Positions 24,971-36,793 of a stretch of 64,000 bases of DNA are shown here, in pieces. Below the pieces are notes generated by a model. That model ran no database searches. It was not told the origin of the DNA and was given only the letters and a program-made list of their open reading frames with translations. The stretch's first letter is position 1, and each line of letters begins with the position of its first letter. Source of the stretch: Chlorokybus atmophyticus (Eukaryota > Streptophyta > Chlorokybophyceae > Chlorokybales > Chlorokybaceae). Both the position numbers and the translations under genes were made by a program. The stretch lies in contig RHPI01001616.1 in assembly GCA_009103225.1 (NCBI GenBank), positions 577,827 to 641,826 of the forward strand, read 5' to 3'.

Positions 24971-26316
24971 GAAAACCTCTGTTTAGTGCTAGGCTACACC
25001 GTAGGCGTAGGGGCTTTCAGGGGCTAGTGTCAACACGAGTAGTTCTAATGGTATGAAGTCCCAAAGAATGCTGCAGTCAATACTAAAACAGATGTGATCA
25101 CCAATCATAAAACACATGATGCTGCAATATCTTGATATATCGTGTTATGTAACTATGCATTTTGCGATAAAAGTTTTGCCATGATTTATCGAACGACTAA
25201 TACATATATGTATATATACCAACACGGGTAACACCGTTCATAGCACACCAAGTGTGCATGCAACTTATTAACCGAAAATTGAAACGTACATGCCAATGTG
25301 TTTACATAGTATTGTTGTAAATTATTAACAGTGTATTGATACTAGCACAGGGTGGGCATGCTCCTGGGCCATTATTTCATACACATCGTGGCACACATAA
25401 TGTGCCACGATGTGTATGAAATAATGGCCCAGGAGCAATTGCAACATGTTTATCAACGCAATCGATACATGCGGTTGTTACCAATGACCGCTTATAATTT
25501 ATCCGCAATATATGAGACAATATATGGCAATAAAGACATGGATTGTTGGAGAATATAAATGCTATGCACTAGTACAGAGAACTTGTGGCAATATACATTT
25601 ACATAAACAAGATGCAATGCTTTCCCACATAATGCGCGAACCATGCTTACAGTGTGCACACATCATGTGCACCACATATACGTATACGCATATCATATAT
25701 AACATATTCATACGGCACGCGCATGGGGTATTGTGCTGTGGCAATCGCGCGTGTGTGTGTGTGTGGAATGGATGAAAGTCCCATACGAGGAGAGAGTGCG
25801 ATTATCAACCTCTCCAACACCCTCCAACTATAGCCACACTCATGTAGAATCACTATATATGCATGATGCACAAGCCACACACATAACACTTTACCCCATG
25901 AGGGCTGATCGGGAGAGGCCCTAGACAGCTATCACCCAAGCACCCCGGCTGCGTGGCACACAAGTGCCATGCAAGGTGAACGCATGCCATGTAATCCGTG
26001 CTTAAAGCTGCAATTCAACATGTGCATCACTTGCTGCTCCCCGGCGTAGCACATGAGCTCACAAAGCTGTTTAATGAGCTCGATGGCGTAGTAAAAACCT
26101 TAGTACAAGATGCTAACCTATGACACAACTCTTTCAAACGTGCGCATTATTTGGTTTATTTGTTAGTGATGACTTCATTCAAAAAACAAGATAGTTGTGA
26201 GGGAATAAAGCGAAGGCTAACCTTGTCCCATTATAAAGCACATCATGTATGCTGATTGTAAAGATATGTAGTCAAGGCCAACCTTGTTCTAATATGAGAC
26301 ATTTGCCAAATGTACT
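24971..26316. other. AT-rich spacer with a long hairpin
   Basis: No gene seen. Contains TATA/TGTATA-rich stretches and the 37-bp hairpin listed separately. Confidence 0.5.
25359..25437. repeat. Perfect inverted repeat, 37-bp arms, 5-base loop
   Basis: Arms 25359-25395 and 25401-25437 are exact reverse complements with loop CATAA. A transcript of either strand would form a 37-bp perfect hairpin, the kind of structure that gives rise to small RNAs in green algae. It could also be a fold-back artefact. No flanking TIR or target duplication seen. Confidence 0.93.
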
Positions 26317-26594
26317 GTGCTTACTTTACACATGATGACGACGGCCGCAGCAAGTGGTTTAAGCGGCCTCAACAATCGCTTCTCAGCACTGCAGCAACCT
26401 GCAGCCACATTTTGGCATACAAAGTCACCTTGGCTGGGGCAATGTCCTGATGCATTGCATTATTATACATATAGCGACGCAGTACTGCCCAGCAATTCTC
26501 CTCCTGGCTGCCAGCAAGGAGGTAAGGAAGACTACGCGTTGCAAGGCCTTTTAATAATGTTGTGGTCGGGGGAAAGGAGGGGAGGGGGGGGCGG
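26317..26594 (+). other. Possible exon next to the gap
   Basis: An ORF opening ATG at 26332 stays open into the gap (AAASGLSGLNNRFSALQQPA). There is no recognised domain, and the end of the ORF is only N. Too little to call a gene. Confidence 0.2.
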
Positions 26595-27408
26595 NNNNNN
26601 NNNNNNNNNNNNNNNNNNNNNNNNNNNNNNNNNNNNNNNNNNNNNNNNNNNNNNNNNNNNNNNNNNNNNNNNNNNNNNNNNNNNNNNNNNNNNNNNNNNN
26701 NNNNNNNNNNNNNNNNNNNNNNNNNNNNNNNNNNNNNNNNNNNNNNNNNNNNNNNNNNNNNNNNNNNNNNNNNNNNNNNNNNNNNNNNNNNNNNNNNNNN
26801 NNNNNNNNNNNNNNNNNNNNNNNNNNNNNNNNNNNNNNNNNNNNNNNNNNNNNNNNNNNNNNNNNNNNNNNNNNNNNNNNNNNNNNNNNNNNNNNNNNNN
26901 NNNNNNNNNNNNNNNNNNNNNNNNNNNNNNNNNNNNNNNNNNNNNNNNNNNNNNNNNNNNNNNNNNNNNNNNNNNNNNNNNNNNNNNNNNNNNNNNNNNN
27001 NNNNNNNNNNNNNNNNNNNNNNNNNNNNNNNNNNNNNNNNNNNNNNNNNNNNNNNNNNNNNNNNNNNNNNNNNNNNNNNNNNNNNNNNNNNNNNNNNNNN
27101 NNNNNNNNNNNNNNNNNNNNNNNNNNNNNNNNNNNNNNNNNNNNNNNNNNNNNNNNNNNNNNNNNNNNNNNNNNNNNNNNNNNNNNNNNNNNNNNNNNNN
27201 NNNNNNNNNNNNNNNNNNNNNNNNNNNNNNNNNNNNNNNNNNNNNNNNNNNNNNNNNNNNNNNNNNNNNNNNNNNNNNNNNNNNNNNNNNNNNNNNNNNN
27301 NNNNNNNNNNNNNNNNNNNNNNNNNNNNNNNNNNNNNNNNNNNNNNNNNNNNNNNNNNNNNNNNNNNNNNNNNNNNNNNNNNNNNNNNNNNNNNNNNNNN
27401 NNNNNNNN
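26595..27408. other. Assembly gap (N)
   Basis: 814 N bases, flanked on the left by a G-rich run and on the right by GGGGGGG. ORFs spanning it are meaningless. Confidence 0.99.
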
Positions 27409-29380
27409 GGGGGGGCCCTTTTCCAGAAACTTCGAACACTGCAACTAGCATGATCATGGTCAACATTTGTTGTGTCATTACCACCCACTTATGCAGATCT
27501 GTACGCTGTGGGAGTGTCAACCATGGTTGACGGGTCGTGTCACGCACTCAGGCATACTTGGCGTGTGGTAGGCAGTGTCCGTGCACACACAAACGCACGC
27601 ACACTTTCACGGATGCTAATGCCACTGTTGCAGGCTAGCAGAAGCGCACATAGATGTCAACAGCTACGCAAGCACACAAACAGACGACACCCGTCTCCAC
27701 CACAAACAATCAGACAGGGTTCCTACTGTCTTGAAAATAAAGACAAACAAGAGATGTGCACGCACATGCCCGTGCACACGCACACACACGCACACACGTG
27801 GACACGTACACATGCGCATGTACACAGCTGCAACTCTCTTCACAAAGCGCACACGCAAACGCGTATGCATGCACAGTGCGTACACGTGTGCGCATATCGT
27901 TATGGGACATATCACCAGGTTGATTCAAGGACACCCCAAGTGGACACATTGAGGACGTGGTTCCGTACATGACTGCGCTTGTGGAGGACGGACAAGCATG
28001 GGCGTGCACGCGTATGCGTGGGGTGAGGTTGTCTAAGTGCATATGCGTGCACACATGTACATGTCAGCACGCTTGCGCATGTGTACGCGCACGTACGAAC
28101 GTACCTGTGCGTGCATACGAGTGCATGCCTGTGGTACTCTGTGCACACGCATGCGCGTGCGTATGTGTGTAAGAGCGTGCCACGGGCGTGTGCATGCATC
28201 TGTGTGTTTGTGCCTGTCTCATACAGTCACTTGCTTGACAACAGAGAGCTCAAAGGCTCGGGCTGACGCTTACCCGCTTGTGGTTGACCTTACCGTACTC
28301 CGCGACATGAACACCCTCCGCTTAAGTACTACACAACATGCACGCGCACGCACACATGCATCTGCATATGTGTGCAGCTTACGTGCAGACACACCTGATG
28401 AGAACCAGGGTGCGTGCGTGCGTGCGTATGTGCGCCGGTGAGAAGCGTTTGCAAATACGACAACTATCATGCGTTAGTTGAGGGGTTGCATTGTGATGAT
28501 GCTTTTTCTCTCGTTATGTCTGCTGTGCACACACTGTCATACCCTGCTTTGTTGTTATACCTTGCACGAGTTACTCCAATGACAAAAAGTAAGAGCGCCC
28601 CTGGGCCTCATCTCACCCCACAACGCTTTTGTAAGTACAGAGCAACAGTGGGCAGAGACAGCACCAGACAGCAGCCAACGCATGTTGTGTTATGTCATTC
28701 TCACGACACCATAGTTTCTTTGATATGTTGAGCTTCGTATAGTCTACCTTGATCACCCTTACCCTCCCACCTACAGTTGCGCAGAGACTGCTCTTCTTTG
28801 AGGTAAGGTTCATCACGCTCCTGCATGGCCCAAAATAGCTCTCTATTACGTGATACGGCCCCGTGTTTGGCGAATATTTCTCCCAACCAGTTTCTTGGCC
28901 TTGACATAGTGTGTCTGTGCGCTTCGTCATCATACCCTTCAGCAACCTTCGTATGCCCCTCAGAGGAAATTAGACAACGCACACATGCCTCCGACTAACT
29001 CGAACTCTAACAAGCTCAGACACGACCTTATCCTGCCTCCTCCGGGTGTATACATGTATATATGTATGTACATATGTATGTCCTCCAGCACACCACTACT
29101 CACAACCACATATCAAATGCGTATCATCCCCATACACCAAAGGCAGTCAACAACATATGATAGCGGTTCCACACTACCTGCACGGTGTTGGAAGGGGAGG
29201 AGTGAGATGAGGTGGGAAGCGACAATGGTAGACGTAAACGTGGGTGGGCGTGCGCGTGGGCATGGGTTGGGGTGGGGGTGTATATGTGTGTGCACCTGTG
29301 TGTCTGTGCGTGCCTGCGCCAATGCTTGCACGTACGCATGCATGTGTGGTGGTGGTGATGGTGTGGGTGGGAGGAGGGGC
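27409..29380. repeat. CA-rich repetitive spacer
   Basis: Mostly imperfect cacacg/gtgcat microsatellite (27580-28420), giving Cys/His/Arg-rich shadow ORFs on both strands. A more complex stretch at 28447-28982 has a minus-strand ORF (SRPRNWLGEIFAKHGAVSRN) that could be an exon, but I recognise no domain and no splice frame. Confidence 0.5.
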
Positions 29381-29807
29381 TTGTTACTGCGACAACGGCG
29401 GTTGATTGCTGTTGATATGGCGTTAGAGCTTTGTGCCTGTCAGGCGAAGGGTGAAATGAGGCTTCGAGCAGCGCTGCATTGGTGGTACGCAAATAACAGC
29501 ATGCTCGTGCAAGGCAAGTGCACAATTGGTTCCATGTGACAGCTCCCTTGCCACCGTACCTATGTGAACCTCAGTGCATGCCAGCTGTGATGGCAGGCTG
29601 CTACATGTGGAGCGCGTATGAAATGTGATTGCACTTTAACAGACAAACTGCTTAACCATCTCACCACCTTGCCATCAGATAGTCCACATTTCAACTACCA
29701 CAACAAGTTTTCATTGAAGATCACTAGCCTCTATCGGGTGCCAACAAGGCAACCACATCTGTGATGCACGAGACAATTAGTGTGCACTGTTGCACACTGT
29801 TGCCAAA
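29381..29807 (-). repeat. Exact 427-bp repeat of gene X copy 3
   Basis: Identical to 23157-23583 base for base as far as I can read, offset 6224 bases, and ending directly at a single N (29808). The left flank is unrelated GT-rich DNA. Either a very recent duplication or a false duplication at a contig join. Confidence 0.9.
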
Positions 29808-29926
29808 NGACATTCGGCTACAAACGCACAATGACAGTAGTGAAAATGACAAGCATATCTCTTGTGCCAATGTGCGCACCTTGTTAGCCTAGGAGGTGTA
29901 GGTTCACCGGTCTGCGGCCCTAGTAA

Positions 29927-30227
29927 TCATCTGTCGTTGAACGCAGCAATGTGTAACGATGTGTAGAGTAGTCTGATGTCTGGCCTGAGGCGCCGCCGCC
30001 TCCTCCCTTCCTCCCAGAGCTCCAGGACGGCTAGGCAGAGGGCGCTCAGCAGGAAGCTCACAAGCAGGGGGAGAAGAAACACACCGCACTGAGCGGCGGA
30101 GTAAGAGATAGCGCCGCCACTTATGCCGAGGCCTATGAAACCGCCGCCGCCGCCGCCGCCGCCGTCCAGGCCAATGCTCCCAGCGCCATGGCCCACAGCC
30201 GTATCAGCAGCCACTCTCTCGCCCGTG
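29927..30227 (-). CDS. 3'-terminal exon of a small membrane protein gene, upstream exons not found
   Basis: An open frame from a clean acceptor (ttcttacag, exon start 30227) to a stop at 29927. There is no in-frame ATG, so it reads as a last exon. It encodes a Gly run, then GLGISGGAISYSAAQCG, then a strongly hydrophobic segment (VFLLPLLVSFLLSALCLAVL) followed by ELWEEGRRRRRLRPD. This predicts one or two membrane spans with a basic cytosolic tail. Upstream on this strand lies the pogo element (30282-33697), which may have inserted into the preceding intron. Family not recognised. Confidence 0.4.
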
Positions 30228-30601
30228 CTGTAAGAACACTCACACGTCACACATTATTTGCGCGACAACACCATCACTGTACAGTCTACCCTCCATGTAC
30301 TGACCACGGATGTTTTGGGCCGTTTTGTCATTACACAGAGGTGTCATTTCTTCGATGTAGAGACCAGCAGTCACTGGAACGTAAGTATACTATGTAGTGA
30401 CAGTTGGTCGTTATAGCGAGGTTTGAGCCAACTGCTGGGTTGTGCTCTATGTAGTGACAACCGGTCACTGCAGCGAGATAAGTTGATGGTGTTGCTTGCA
30501 ATCAAGTCATTTCCAAATGCAAACATGCATGAACATAAAGAGCTTTGTATGTGATGCCTCAACTCAAGCTCTCAATTAATACTTAACAACAATACTCCCC
30601 T

Positions 30602-32550
30602 CTAACCACTAAATGAACAAATGTCCGTTTGCCTCGCGCGTGTTGTGTTGACGTCCGATGCGCGCAACATCTTGGCAATGATGCGCTGCATGACTAGAGC
30701 ATCACGTGGTGTGAATGTGTATGCATGGTCATCAATGATCACTTGTAGACGGCTAGCTATCACACGAGCTTCTTGTAGCGGAACGCACGGTGGGGGAATG
30801 TTGTCAACATCAATGTCGTCGAGATCCTCTTCCTCCATCGTGGTTGAGTCGGGCTCTGTCACCATCTCCACCAGCTCCTCCACACTCAACTCCGCCTCAA
30901 CTTCATCTTCTTCCACCAAGTTGACATACTCTTCCGCCGTCAACTTATCTTCAATGTCGAGGCAATCAATGAGTGCAGCGAACTCGTCGACGTCCTCCTT
31001 TTCCAGGCGTGTTGCGGATCGCTCATCGGCCTGACGAATGTCGGCGTCCCATGATGCTGGAAGAATCCCCGCCTTTCTGCAGCAATTGCGAATGGTTTGT
31101 TGCTCAACCGATTCCCATGCACTCACTGCCCAATACAAGACTTGCTTGATGTTGGCTTTGAGGTTTGAGACTTGGGTGGAGGCCTCCTCACTTTGTGAAA
31201 GCAGCCACTCAACCAGCAACTTCCTGTATCGAACCTTGAGGCACGCGATGATGCCTTGATCTAATGGCTGAATCTTGGAGGTGGTGTTGGGAGGGAGATA
31301 CACCAGCGTCACATGTGTAAACCTCGCAACGTTCAGCCCATGAAGCTCTCCTTTCTCTATATGAGCGTCCGGCAAGATGTGACTTGATGCGTTGTCCAGC
31401 AGCAGCACAATGTGCTTCTCCGCCATTGACATGCGTACATTGAGCTTCTTCAACCATTGTAGGAAGAACTTGGTGGTCATCCATGCCGAGGCGTTGTTGT
31501 AGTAGTCCACAAACTTGTGGATTGAAGTGGATTGAAGATGTTGCTAAAGCAGCGTGGTCTTGCATATTTGTGAATGAGGACGATGCGTTCCTTGCATGTG
31601 CCATCTACATTGACGGCGAAGCCCAGCGTGACGCGCTCTTTGCACTTCTTTCGGCCTCGCACTTGTTCGGTGGCCAATGTGCGGTCTGGTGTTTGTCGTA
31701 TTTGCAAACCAGCCTCATCAAACTTGTATGTGGCTTTTCTGGCGTTGCACCAAGCTCGTCCAGGACCAGCGGCAACTTCTCTCGCGCCCTGGCGACCCCT
31801 TTTTCGTCGGCATCAACGGATTCACCTTGGTATTTGAAGCATTTGATGCCATGCCTGACAACACAACATGCTCAGTAGCAAATCTTAATGATACACGAGG
31901 TAGCCACCACTCCAACACATGCCTTACCTTTTCTTGAACTTGTCCAACCAGCCGGAGGACGCCTTAAACGCTGCCTCGTCAATGTGCATCTCATCTCTTA
32001 TCTTAATGGCTTGTCCAGTCAGCATGACATCCGAGATGTCCACATTTGCATTACGCTTCTGCAAATGTTGACATAGCACATTCAATTGGCACGTGCATGC
32101 AATTGTATGCATGTGCACGCATGAATACGCTTATGCAATATGCAGTCAGCAACTGGCAGCACAAGAGTAGTGACTGAAAGTGTATGCAAGTGTGTTGAAG
32201 TGCATGCATGTACACGCATGCATGCAAGTGTGCAATCAGCAAATTGCAGTAAGAGACTATCAAGTACTCACTTGTTGAAATTACAAGAATAATGCTTGCT
32301 CTAGGCGCTCATAGCGTGCACTGCGCTCTGTCATTTTAGCTGCTGCATGCTTGTTTGCCTTGTCAACTCCTAACCATTTCTTTTTGCCTTGAAGGATAAC
32401 GGACAGGGTGTTGCGCTTGATTGCCTTCTTCAACTTGTTGGTGGCCTCCTGTGCCAGCCTGTCGTGAGAGTAGTCTGGATACTTGTCGTGCAACTCACAT
32501 ATTTGCTTTTTCTCTAGCGCGCTCAGATGCACGCACTTCTGATCTGCCAT
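30602..32550 (-). CDS. Pogo/Tigger transposase (CENP-B-like HTH + DDE), frame broken
   Basis: A DDE_1-superfamily transposase that cuts and pastes this element. Exon 1 starts at ATG 32550 with a CENP-B N-type helix-turn-helix (HLSALEKKQICELHDKYPDY; SVILQGKKKWL). The next exon at 32059-31928 carries the second HTH (FKASSGWLDKFKKR). The catalytic core has YKFDEAGLQIRQTPDRT (first Asp, near 31720), LLLDNASSH (second Asp, near 31400) and LPPNTTSKIQPLDQGII (third acidic position, near 31290). The C-terminus is acidic. The reading frame changes near 31755 and near 31530, where a short direct repeat ggattgaagt lies. These are frameshifts or errors rather than normal introns, so this copy is probably inactive. 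The stop is TAG at 30602-30604. Confidence 0.85.
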
Positions 32551-32559
32551 CTGCATAAG

Positions 32560-33200
32560 CACATACGTGAATGCACTTGCGTGTATAACGGCTTCATGCA
32601 CGTGCATGCATGTGTTTGCACGCAGCACAAGACCACACAGTTGTGCAAGCAATGTACATGAACAGCTAAGCAATGATTCGCAAGCATGCAGCAGTGTGCA
32701 CATGCTGTGTGCGTCGGCTGCTACATTTAACGATGCACGCAACATGCAGACAACCTGCACAAGGGAAATACACACAATAAACATGATGCGATGTTGGTAA
32801 ACATGCTATTGCAATAGTGCAAACAGTACAAAGTTGTAGTATTACTCATAACCAGTGTTTTTTCCACACTGTGACAAGCTGTACACGTGCAGCAACACAT
32901 GTACGCACATGTCCTGACATCTGCATGCATAACGGCTTGATGCACGTGCATGCATGTGTTTGCACGCAGCACAATTGACCACACATCTGTGCAAGCAATG
33001 TACATTGATAGCCAAGCAATACTTGGCAAGCATGCCGCAGTGCGCACATGCTGTGTGTGTCGGCTGCTGCAACCAACGACAATGCAAGCAAATTGCAAAC
33101 AACCTGCACACTGCACACTGATCAGCAGTGCGATGTTGGTATAAATGTCATTGCAATAGTTGCAAACAATAACAAGTTGTAGTACTCATAACTAGACTTG
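32560..33200. repeat. Diverged tandem duplication of about 350 bp inside the pogo element
   Basis: The stretches from cacgtgcatgcatgtgtttg at 32597 and 32943 run in parallel for about 240 bp (gcaagcaatgtaca, gcacatgctgtgtg, gcgatgttggta, gcaatagt). It explains the repeated Cys/His-rich shadow ORFs here. Confidence 0.8.
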
Positions 33201-33228
33201 TTTCCACATTGTGACAAGCTGCACACGC

Positions 33229-33255
33229 GTGTCAGGACATGTGCGCACATGTCCT

Positions 33256-33260
<5 letters not shown>
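33229..33260. repeat. Perfect 32-bp palindrome next to an (AC)n run
   Basis: GTGTCAGGACATGTGC followed directly by its exact reverse complement, with no loop. It abuts an AC dinucleotide run (to 33308). Confidence 0.9.
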
Positions 33261-33310
<50 letters not shown>

Positions 33311-33406
33311 TGTATCACTGCCGCCACCTGGATGTGCGGCTAATGTGAGGGGCTGGGGTTGCCACACATGATGACACTCACAACCAATGACGCCGCAGTA
33401 GCGCCG

Positions 33407-33475
33407 CCACCCTGCCGCCGCTAAAGCGGCCGCCGCCGCCGCTAAAGCGGCCGCCGCCGCCGCGATCGCTCCCGC
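33407..33475. repeat. GC-rich tandem repeat in the pogo element
   Basis: Two copies of a CGCCGCTAAAGCGGCCGC unit in a CGC-rich context, near the right TIR. Confidence 0.8.
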
Positions 33476-33882
33476 GGCACTGGCGCCCCTAACTCCTGCT
33501 ACAAGCAGCTCTAACCAATGCAATATACATATTACCCTCGCTGTAGTGACGCTCCCTACTGGCGCCACTGGTCATTACAGCGAGTGTGATGGTCATCATA
33601 AGGGTTGAGTTTGCCCGATGTAAATCGGTATGTAAAATAATGGTCACTACTGCGTGGGTGTCATAAGAACGGGGGTGATTACAGCGAGGGTAGACTGTAC
33701 AGGGGACCGGAATCGTATAAAGAGTCATGTGTCCACTGCCTGCAATGTCCCATGCTAATAAAGAACGGTGCGCCCTTGCTTGTGTCATCCGCACATGACG
33801 TGGCAAGCAAGATCAAAGAGTGGGCAGAAACATTGTTGCCTTGGGCTATTTTGCTGTCTGTTGCGCTCTGTGCTGCTACGGC

Positions 33883-36210
33883 ATGGCCAGCATGGCGGGC
33901 ATGGCGTCGTCGTCCACGGCGGCCTTGCTGGCCCTACCTGCAGCCTTGAGTACCAGTACCGGTTGTGCTCGTCGCAGCATTAGGTCCAGGAGTAGGAATG
34001 CACCTTCGCCGCCCACCACCTCCACCATCACGGTGTGCTCCAGCAGCAGCTCGTCCAGCAGCTCGTCAGCTGCCGGCCGTCGCCAGGCTCTGGCGCTGTT
34101 TGCTGGCGCCGGCGTCGCCGCCGCCACGTGGGGGAGCCATGCCACAGTCGCACTCGCGGACGCAATGTGAGTGCGACTGTGCTTATCTGTTTGCAAACTG
34201 GCAGTGAGAGTGAGCTGCAGAATGCAGTAACAGTCACCTTCACAGGCCTGTTGTGGGTTTGCAAGATTTGACGGAAGAGGCAGTGGAGGAAGCAGGAGGA
34301 GGTGGAGGCAGCGCCGGTCCCACTAAGGTGTGTGTGCTCTGTGCTCTCACGCATGCATTCATGTGTTTACGGGAATGCGCATGATGGACAGACACGCGCA
34401 AGCGACAGTCAGCGACCAATTCGCTTGTTAAGAAACTACGTCACATATTCTTGCACGTGTGTGTGTGTGTGCGCGTGCGCGCGCGCGCGCGCATGCGCGC
34501 TAGTGCGTGCTCTGGGTTGGACGCGTGCATATGCGCGCGCATGCATGCGCAAAAACACGCGCGCAAAAGTGCATATATCCATGTGCACGCGTCCATCTTG
34601 AAGCACTGAACATCAACACGTCACCATTCCCGCTCTTCAATCGTTGTCCGCACGTGCCGTTGTGTTTATGTGATGATGGACAGACATGCACTATTACTCA
34701 GCAACCAAGTCACACTCGTTGATGAAGACAGTGTCAGATGCGCGCGTGCTTCTGGGACCCGTGAGGACTGGGTTCCAAGTCATGCATGAGCACTGCTTTG
34801 CAGTTGATGCGTGCTCTTATCGGCACACATGCACGCGCACGTGTACTCGCAAGCAAACGTGTGCATGTGCGCACCTCAGAGCACCCAACTCTGCACTGCC
34901 ACCCACCCACACTCTCACTCGACTAGAACACGTCACTCAACGTCAGGTCTTTGTCGCCGGCGCCCGCGGCAACCTCGGCGCCCGCGTCGTCAGACAACTC
35001 CTCGCCCGCGGCGTCTCCGTCAGAGCCGGCGTGCGCGACATCGCCAGAGCGAAAGAGACCCTCGGCGAAGACCCGAAACTAGAGGTGAGGGTGAGGATAT
35101 TGGTTAATTTGACGATGGTGGTGTGATGGTTGGTCCTGTGTGTAGTATGTTGTGGCGGATGTGACGGAGATGGAGGCGCTGGCGAAGGCGGTGGCGGGCG
35201 TGGATGCGATCGTGGTGGCGACGGGGGCGAGCGGGGGGAACGTGTTCCAGCAAGCCTACAACGTCGACTGGATGGTGAGACACATCACTTGATTATCAGT
35301 ATCTTCTTACTGGTTGTTTGTTCTGCTTATGGTATGTTGTTCTACTTTGTAACCTTCCTCTTGTTGTCGTACTTGTATCGTTGTTGTTGTTTTTATCATT
35401 GTCAGGCCTGTAGCTCTGTCGATCGGCCCCCCCCATTGCACACTTGCACACGCACGTGTACAAGCAACACACAGACCCTCACTCACACCCCACCCCAATG
35501 CTCTAATATCCTTTGTCCCAGGGCACGAAGAACCTGGTCGACGCGGCCAAGGCGTCGGGCGTCCCTCGTCTGGTCCTCTGCACGTCGCTGCTGACGAACG
35601 GGGCGGCGGTCGGGCAAGTGCTGAACCCGTCGTTTATTATACTGAACCTGTTTGGGGGGATACTGGTGAGTGGTTAGTTGTGGGATGTGGGAAGTTCACT
35701 GTCGTTTCGTTACACCACGTGCGTGTGCACACGCACACGCACGCGCACACGCATGCGCACACTCTTTGCTTGTGTGTCAGTTTTGGAAGCGGAAAGCTGA
35801 GGAGTATCTGCTCAGCTCTGGTTTGGACTACACAATCGTGCGGCCAGGCGGCTTGAAAAAGTAAGACATAGCGAGCAACACGCACGCACTTGCAGTTGTG
35901 AGCATCAGGCATGCTATCTCATCCACATTGACTGTGCTTGTTGTTGTCTCAGCGACCCGCCAGCAGGTGGCATTGTGGCCACGAGTGCCGACAAGACCTT
36001 CGGCGGGAGCATACCACGCGACCAGGTACACACTCCTTCTTCACCACATACACAACACGTGTTTCCGACAACAACACTCCCCTATACCAGGTCGCTCAGG
36101 TGATGGTGGAGGCGCTGTTCACCCCGGAAGCCAGCAGGAAGATCATCGAGATCGTGGCGACGAACGAAGCGCCGAAAAGGCAGGTGGCGGAGCTGTTCCA
36201 GGCGGTGTAG
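33883..36210 (+). CDS. Plastid NAD(P)-binding atypical SDR, At2g34460-like
   Basis: Homologue of the plant At2g34460 family, NmrA/SDR-a Rossmann proteins of chloroplasts whose substrate I do not know. Eight exons join in phase: 33883-34166, 34246-34327, 34947-35084, 35146-35274, 35522-35665, 35781-35860, 35953-36025 and 36091-36210, giving 349 aa. Residues 1-60 are Ser/Ala-rich, like a transit peptide. A twin-arginine stretch GRRQALALFAGAGVAAATWG (65-84) with VALA|DA follows, like a thylakoid Tat signal. The Rossmann core begins VFVAGARGNLGARVV (GxxGxxG at 127-133). Family strings are NGAAVGQVLNPSFIILNLFG, YTIVRPGGLKNDPP, ISRD-like IPRDQVA and EIVATNEAPKRQVAELF. The ATGs at 33883, 33892 and 33901 are all possible starts. 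Confidence 0.9.
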
Positions 36211-36793
36211 GTGGTATTGTTGTGTGTGTTTGTGCATACTATTGTACGATATCTTCTCGGTATGAGCGCTGGCAGTGTGTAACAGTACTGGAAGGTGTAT
36301 CCAAGGTGTCCACATGCATGACATGGATCGTCCGTAGTTACGCATGCGATAACACCAGCCAACACTTCACGCGCGCATACAAGTGGGAAGAAGGAAACAT
36401 GACATCAGGCATACAGCTTGGGGTTGCTTATCACGTCTGTGAAGGTGGCTGTCATGTGAGTACACACTGTGAGCTTCAGCCTCAGGCTCGCAGTAATATT
36501 GTATGCATTACACTGGCTGGCTTTGCACTGTGTGCTAGCCAGGAAAAATAGTTTCATCCTTTTCTATAATGTACTGTACCTAAACCCCACCTATAGACTT
36601 TCTTTATGTAGCAAGCGTGTATGCTCTGCACATCTCACCTTGTGTTATTGTACAGCATATATCTACTCAGGAACCCCGCGTACTGTAACCAAGTAACCAA
36701 GTAATAATAATCATAAGAATGAACCACTCCTCATTGGCGCAGCCGCGTGCACACACCGAGTTGTGGGTACACATGTTGTTGTTGTTCTCTCAT
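36211..36793. other. Short convergent spacer
   Basis: The 3' flanks of the SDR (+) and channelrhodopsin (-) genes meet here. No gene or RNA recognised. Confidence 0.5.

Larger units (their letters stand above)
30282..33697 (-). mobile_element. Complete pogo/Tigger-type DNA transposon (3416 bp)
   Basis: Terminal inverted repeats begin CAGTCTACCCTC at 30282 and end GAGGGTAGACTG at 33697, flanked by TA on both sides (30280-30281, 33698-33699), the expected Tc1/mariner-pogo target duplication. Beyond the 12-bp perfect core the TIRs stay similar (TGTA, then GACC/CACC). Subterminal motifs of the form GGTCATTACAGCGAGG recur inside both ends (30410-30418, 30448-30475, 33569-33584), likely transposase-binding sites. 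It encodes one transposase on the minus strand and carries an internal tandem duplication and an AC tract near its right end. Confidence 0.9.

Noticed and set aside
26317-27547. Long ORFs through the 26.6-27.4 kb gap on both strands
   Set aside because: They are open only because N codons are not stops; fewer than 100 real residues flank the gap.
30621-31259. Ser-rich plus-strand ORF over the pogo transposase
   Set aside because: Antisense shadow of the acidic transposase C-terminus.
33251-33309. CRISPR-like short repeats
   Set aside because: A plain AC dinucleotide run beside a palindrome, with no spacers; the genome is eukaryotic.
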